This document shows, in pieces, positions 51,101 to 57,100 of a DNA stretch of 64,000 nucleotides. This stretch comes from Liolophura sinensis (taxonomy: Eukaryota; Mollusca; Polyplacophora; Chitonida; Chitonidae): positions 91,689,805 through 91,753,804 of the forward strand of contig NC_088295.1 of assembly GCF_032854445.1 (NCBI RefSeq), in the 5' to 3' direction. The notes under the pieces are model-generated. The model worked only from the letters and a program-made list of their open reading frames with translations, was not told where the DNA came from and did no database searches. Both the position numbers and the translations under genes were made by a program. Each line of letters opens with the position of its first letter. Position 1 is the stretch's first letter.

Positions 51101-54100
51101 TGTGCCCTGTAGAACTTGCTGCATCCTTCACAGCTGGGTAGACCAGAGTTGCCTCCCTTGCCCTGTGCTCGGCTGGGGCCACCACATACAGCACAGACAG
51201 ATTTCCCAGACTTGCGAGGACTCGAACTGTCTGACTTCTTACTTACACTACGGGGGCTGATCACACCAGCAGGCACATGTAGTCCTGCAATGAGAAATTT
51301 TTCACAATGTGTAATTCTTTCTGTCAAGTGAGGTTGTATGAAATTAATACTGAAGCAAAGTTAGAGGCTAAACTCTTGCAGCAAGCCACATGGTCCCTTA
51401 AGATTATTACCTTTGACATGTATGACCAGCTATCTTACAACATCCTACAACATAAGCTTATAGAAGTAAGTATGGTTTACAATTAATATCACAGAAGCAT
51501 TCTTCTTTGGTTCATGGTAAGAAAATTTGATCGACGAAAGCCCAAACGGTCAGTTTAGGCCTGGATAATATTCTTAGGTGGTCATGTCTCATAATTTGAA
51601 GTTGTAAGCAAATCAATTATCTGTGTTGAACCTGATGTGGTTTTGAAACACATTTCCGGAATACCAAACCAACCCTAGAATTGCTGAAAATAGCAAATAC
51701 AAGCTGTTGCCTTAAGAATCACTAGCTGTACTAGTAGAAATTTTCACTTATACTTATACCAAGACAGTTGGGTCAGTGCTGGAGAAAACCAGGTACAAAC
51801 TTCCTGACTTCTCCGGTGTCAGCAGAACCTGTGTATATTAAGAACCAACCTATATTTAATCACCTAATCTTCTTGGTTGTCGATCGACCAAACCACGAAA
51901 GACCCCTCAGTTGCATTCAGTCGCAAATATTGAACACCATCAATACATGATCATTTGAAAATGACACACTTTGTATACCTGGCATCTGGGAGTTGGGTGA
52001 GATAGGTGATGACTCATAGCCCGCTTTGGGTGGGGTGGTCTGCAGGTGAAGGCTGCTGATGGTCCCTAGGGGACTGAGAGGCCCCAGTTTCTGCCTCTTC
52101 TCCTCCAGTCGGGCTTCCTTCTTCATCTGGGCCTTCAGCTTACGGGCCAGGGCAGCTTTAGATCGGTTGAGGGCTGCTCGATTCAGCTGTAGTTTGGCCC
52201 GCCGCAGTATACTGTTCCCGCTCCTCTTCTTGGCCTGGCTGTCCCGCTCCAGCCCTGCCAGAGGGTCCTGCTCCTGTGTGTCCCCAGTGGGGTACAGGGG
52301 CCCTGAGCCCATCTGACTGAACAGCCCAAACCGTGGCTCTGCAAAAGGGCTGGTGGGGAGGATGGATCCAGGGGACACCTCATGCCCTGGGGGTGTAGTC
52401 ATGAAGGCTGGTTTTTTACCCTGTGCTTTGTCCTTTGGCTCCACCTCCTCTTCTTCACCTAACTTCATGCGCACCTTCAAGCTAGGCTTCCACTGGCGCT
52501 TTCCGGTCCACTATCAAGGGCTGCTCAAACAGACAAGTTTTGGGGTCCTGGGATTTCCCTGGGGAAAAGCTGGTGGGAGTGGAACCCTGAAGTAGCCCGA
52601 TCCCTGGGGATTCTACATCGGTCCACATGCCAGAGTTGTCAGAATCCCCCACAGACACATACAGTGGACTCGTCACAGGCTTACTGCACACATCCCCACA
52701 CTTCGTTTTCTTGGCAATAAATGCATGTACACTGTCATCCTCTAAGAAGCGCTTGTTTGGTTTAATCACACGTGAAGAACGCGAACTCTGTGTTGGCAAT
52801 ACAAATGTTTTTCTCTGGTGAGGAGTTGAATCCTTTGGGTGTTCCACATTTTGCACAACATTTTTTTTAACACCAGCTGACTTAGATCCTTTTTTGGCCT
52901 TCGCTAAAAGATGCTTAGCTCTTGATTTTTCTACTTGCTTAGTGGCAGGGACATGGACTATTTTTTTGGGTCGACCTGGCCCTTTATGGGGTATCACAGT
53001 ACTTGCACACAATGCCTTTTGAGCAGCTTTAGCCCCAATATGACTGTCTGAGATGTGTAAGTCAGCTCTTTTTCCACGGCCGTGACCTTTGCCCTCTAGC
53101 ATCTCCAACATGGTCTCTTTCTGATATATAGAAGGTCTACCACGACCACGGACAATTTTTGCTTCCTTTCCATCGGCTTTTAATCGAATCTTAATGCTTT
53201 TAAGTTTTGTTAGCTCCTTCTTGTCTGTCTTTTGGTTAAGAGATACTGTTTCCTTCTGTGGAGATGGAAGTAGCTTTTGTTTTTTCTTCTCTTTAGGAGC
53301 TAGTGATCTGTTCAACTCTTTGATACTGGCTACAAAATGTGACTTAGTGGGTTTGGCAAGGCCCTCTTTAATGATCTGTCTGTAGGATTTACGTACAACT
53401 GTTTTCACCCTACTCCTTGTACGTTCTGAGGCTGGCAGTGATGCCAAAGAGGTTTTTGCATGGGCCATTCTTGTGCCAATTGAGGCAGATGATGGCTCAA
53501 TGTCAACATGGGAGGATACTCCAGGGGAGGTAACTCTGGTCTTGACAGGGGCTCGCATCTCTGGCAGAGCCTCCACCTTTTTTGTTGCAATGCGAACATC
53601 TCTGGCAGTAAATCCTTCAAAACTTTCTTCCTACAAAAGAAACAAAGTGGTGTCATACATTGGTTTTCACACTGGGAGTGGTTAGGAACACAGACAGAAA
53701 ATGTTTATCTTACTCTAATTCTTATCTCAGTGTGTCTTCATGTAAAACAAACTGTTGATAAAAAAAAACACTTTTTCTTCTGTAAATTTAATTCATAATG
53801 TGTTGAAAACATTAATTTACTAGTTTCAATGATGTGCAAATTTTCAGTATCTAAAAAGTAAGCTGTGTATATTTAAAGCCTGAGTACAGAAATCACAAAA
53901 CGTAATATGTGTACATGTAAACAGCTTTTGAAAATTAAAGCACTATGCATATCTCTTGATAATTTTGTTTTGTGTAAAATCTAAGTGCAACCTCCTATCT
54001 TATCTCACCTTTACAACAGCTTTGAATGTTAACTTCATCAGCAAAATGAAACATATGGGGGCGAGATTTTAATCCCATTAATCAAAGAAATTACGCTGTC

Positions 54101-57100
54101 TTTTTCTATAAGGACAGTGTAAAAACAGAAAAGTGATGTCACACAAGACACTAAATGAAGCAATTGGGACCAAGAAAATGGGTTCACTTTTTATGACCCT
54201 ACACCAGGCAGCTCTCCACACGCCTTTTCAAAATTTAACTCTACTCTTTTCATGCAAAAGAAATAATACATGTATTAGACAAAGGTTTTAAATTTTACAA
54301 TGATTAAACCACGTAACCCACTGCTTAGACACAAATTGTGTGAACATTTAACTACCACTCTGAGTAGTACTAAAACAATGTATGTGTGTGTGCTACAACA
54401 CCTTTACCCAACATGTCATACCTTGAAATACACACAGAATTCCATGGACATACATGTATATAGTTGATGTGGCAATAAGCCATAGTCATTCATTCATTCA
54501 ACATGCGGAATAATGATTATATATATACACGTAACTTTCTGAGTTGGGGTTTACAGCCAATACTTTTGCCTTTGCATTACTCATTAAAACACCCAGAATA
54601 TCCAGAGGAGGAAGGCCACATGAAATAGTATGTGTGCAATCAATACATCCTATGCAAACAGGCAATATGAAGCCAGGATATGACGAGTCTCTGCTTTTGT
54701 TCACTAATGGAACAGTCAGGGGGCTATGAAAGGGTCTGGGCTTTAGACAGAGAAGGCGCTGTACCTGGGAGCTCACCAGGCATGACCAGAACTAAACAAT
54801 GCTCATCCCTGAAATGAGGGGACTGCATGAAGGCATTACTAGATCAATTGTGATGAGAAACTACCAGGCTAGCAGAACACTGTCACCAGACAGGCTGATT
54901 AATGTGCTGACCCACTTTATCTTTATACAGGATCAATAACTGGGTGCCTTACAAATGTAAAAAAAATGAAAAAAAATCTGAGACAAGGATGTAAGACGAG
55001 TGACAACATGTGTGAGTATTGTCAGCTACTTGTCACTCTGCCCCAGTCTGACACACATAAACCTGACACAGCAAACCTTACACCCCACAGGAGTCACACA
55101 ACCTTCTTACCAAACCAAGGTACATATAGTAAGTGAATAACAGGTCAAGGTGACCTATAGGCACTGCTACGTTTAAACTAACTATATACAACTAGGCATA
55201 TGAAGTACTATTTGTGCCTAAAGACAGGGCCTGCCTTTCATAAATATTCTAAATGAATCTTCCAGTAAACAAGGTTGTATTATGGCAAGAGACAATTACA
55301 CCTTCTTAATTTTGGATGCCCATTTCGCGAAAAGCATAATTTGGGCTAAAGTTGTGAAACTGTTGTAATTATCTATTGTTAATAACAAGGACGTGGATTC
55401 AACAAAAAGTCTCACAGTCAAAATCAAAGTATACATATTTTAAAAACACTTTATATCATGTCATCAAATCTCTTAATGTGGGTTTTCCTCCATAATTTGG
55501 CCACCTTCACAAGACCCTGATAAATGGCTCAATAACCCACGACATTTTTTAAGAAAAATGTTATGGGAAATATGTTTTCCATGTGTTCCAAAGAGTCAAA
55601 AGTCAAAGACATTAAGGAGTGGTTGGTTTGAGAAATAGAAGATTCTAACTGGAGTGGGTGACATTTTTCCCTGTTTTACAAGTAATGTCCTTATTGAGAA
55701 TTGTATGGCAGGATTGATCTCACACAAAATGTCAGTGTGAGTGTCAGAGAGTTTCTGTACAGTCCTTATTTAAATTCTTAAAAAAAATTTGCCAAGCTTA
55801 GCGAGGCAAAAGGGACTAAAATAGCAGGTGGGTCTGCAGGTCACAAATGCTTTGTATACTCTGAAATGCATTCTCAGCCATTTTGTGCTATTTATATGCA
55901 TATAATAAAATGTATATTACTGAGATCTAACAAGGAGTTAGTCCAAATGAATTTAATAATACAAACATTTCAATTGTAAGAAAACAAATCATTTATTTTC
56001 TCAAATTTTTTCCCCGTTTGTTTTTTCAGAAGAGCCCTTTTGGCAGACATGATGAGATCCTGTACCCATCCCTGAATACATTCAGTTACACTGACAAAAC
56101 CATTGTCTAGTCGAGGTATGCATACTCAGAGGGTCATGTAGGATGTCACACTAACAGTTAGTCGTGTGTGGCAGTGTGCAACATCCTGACACACTACACT
56201 GTTTGATTTCACATAACTCAGACTGGCTGAGTCATATTCTCATCTCCTGACTCATCACCATACTGTCTGACCTTCTGTTTGAGACTCCACAGTGTGACCA
56301 TGAATGTTCATGAAGAGTGTGACCTCCTGTTTCACACAACAGTGTGTGAGCTCAGATTCAAAATGTTAATGATGTGTGTGACCTCCTGTTTCACACAACA
56401 GTGTGTAAGCTCAGATTCAAAATGTTAATGATGTGTGTGACCTCCTGTTTCACACTGTAGCATGTGACAGTTATGCCCATTTTAGGTCAAACTTAGATTG
56501 TTAAAAAGAATGCTGGCTGGGAGGGATTTTTTTGTATATGTAAATATTTGACATGCTGGTCCTACTTAAAATATTAATGTGTTTTAATCATTGCTCTACG
56601 AAGTACTGTGTTTACATTTCAATAATTGGGCTTTACAATGATTAAATGGGTTTCAATGTTGCCAATGCCAAATTACCCACCTCACCCTCTTGTTTCACCT
56701 AAGTACTTTGTCTTTCTCTCCTCTTTCACCATTAGTTTATTTATTTATTTGATTTGCTTTTTGTGCCATACACAAGAATATATCATTTCCAAGACAGCAA
56801 CCAGCATTATGGTGGGAGGAAAATGAGCAGATCCCGGTGGAAACATCGGCAGGTTGCTGTTAAGAACGTCCCACATACAACCAGAGAGGTAGCAAGGATG
56901 AGCTGGACTCGAATCCAGAGACACTTGGGTCAATGCACCGCGTTTGCACGTTAACCACCTTAACCACAGAGGTAAATAGATATGTGATAGCTGCCTGTCC
57001 ACTTTAATACATTTATGTATTTAATGACTTACTTTTTTATTTATTTGATTTCACTCCAAACTCAAGAATATTTCACTTATAAGGTGGGAGCTTTGTATAT

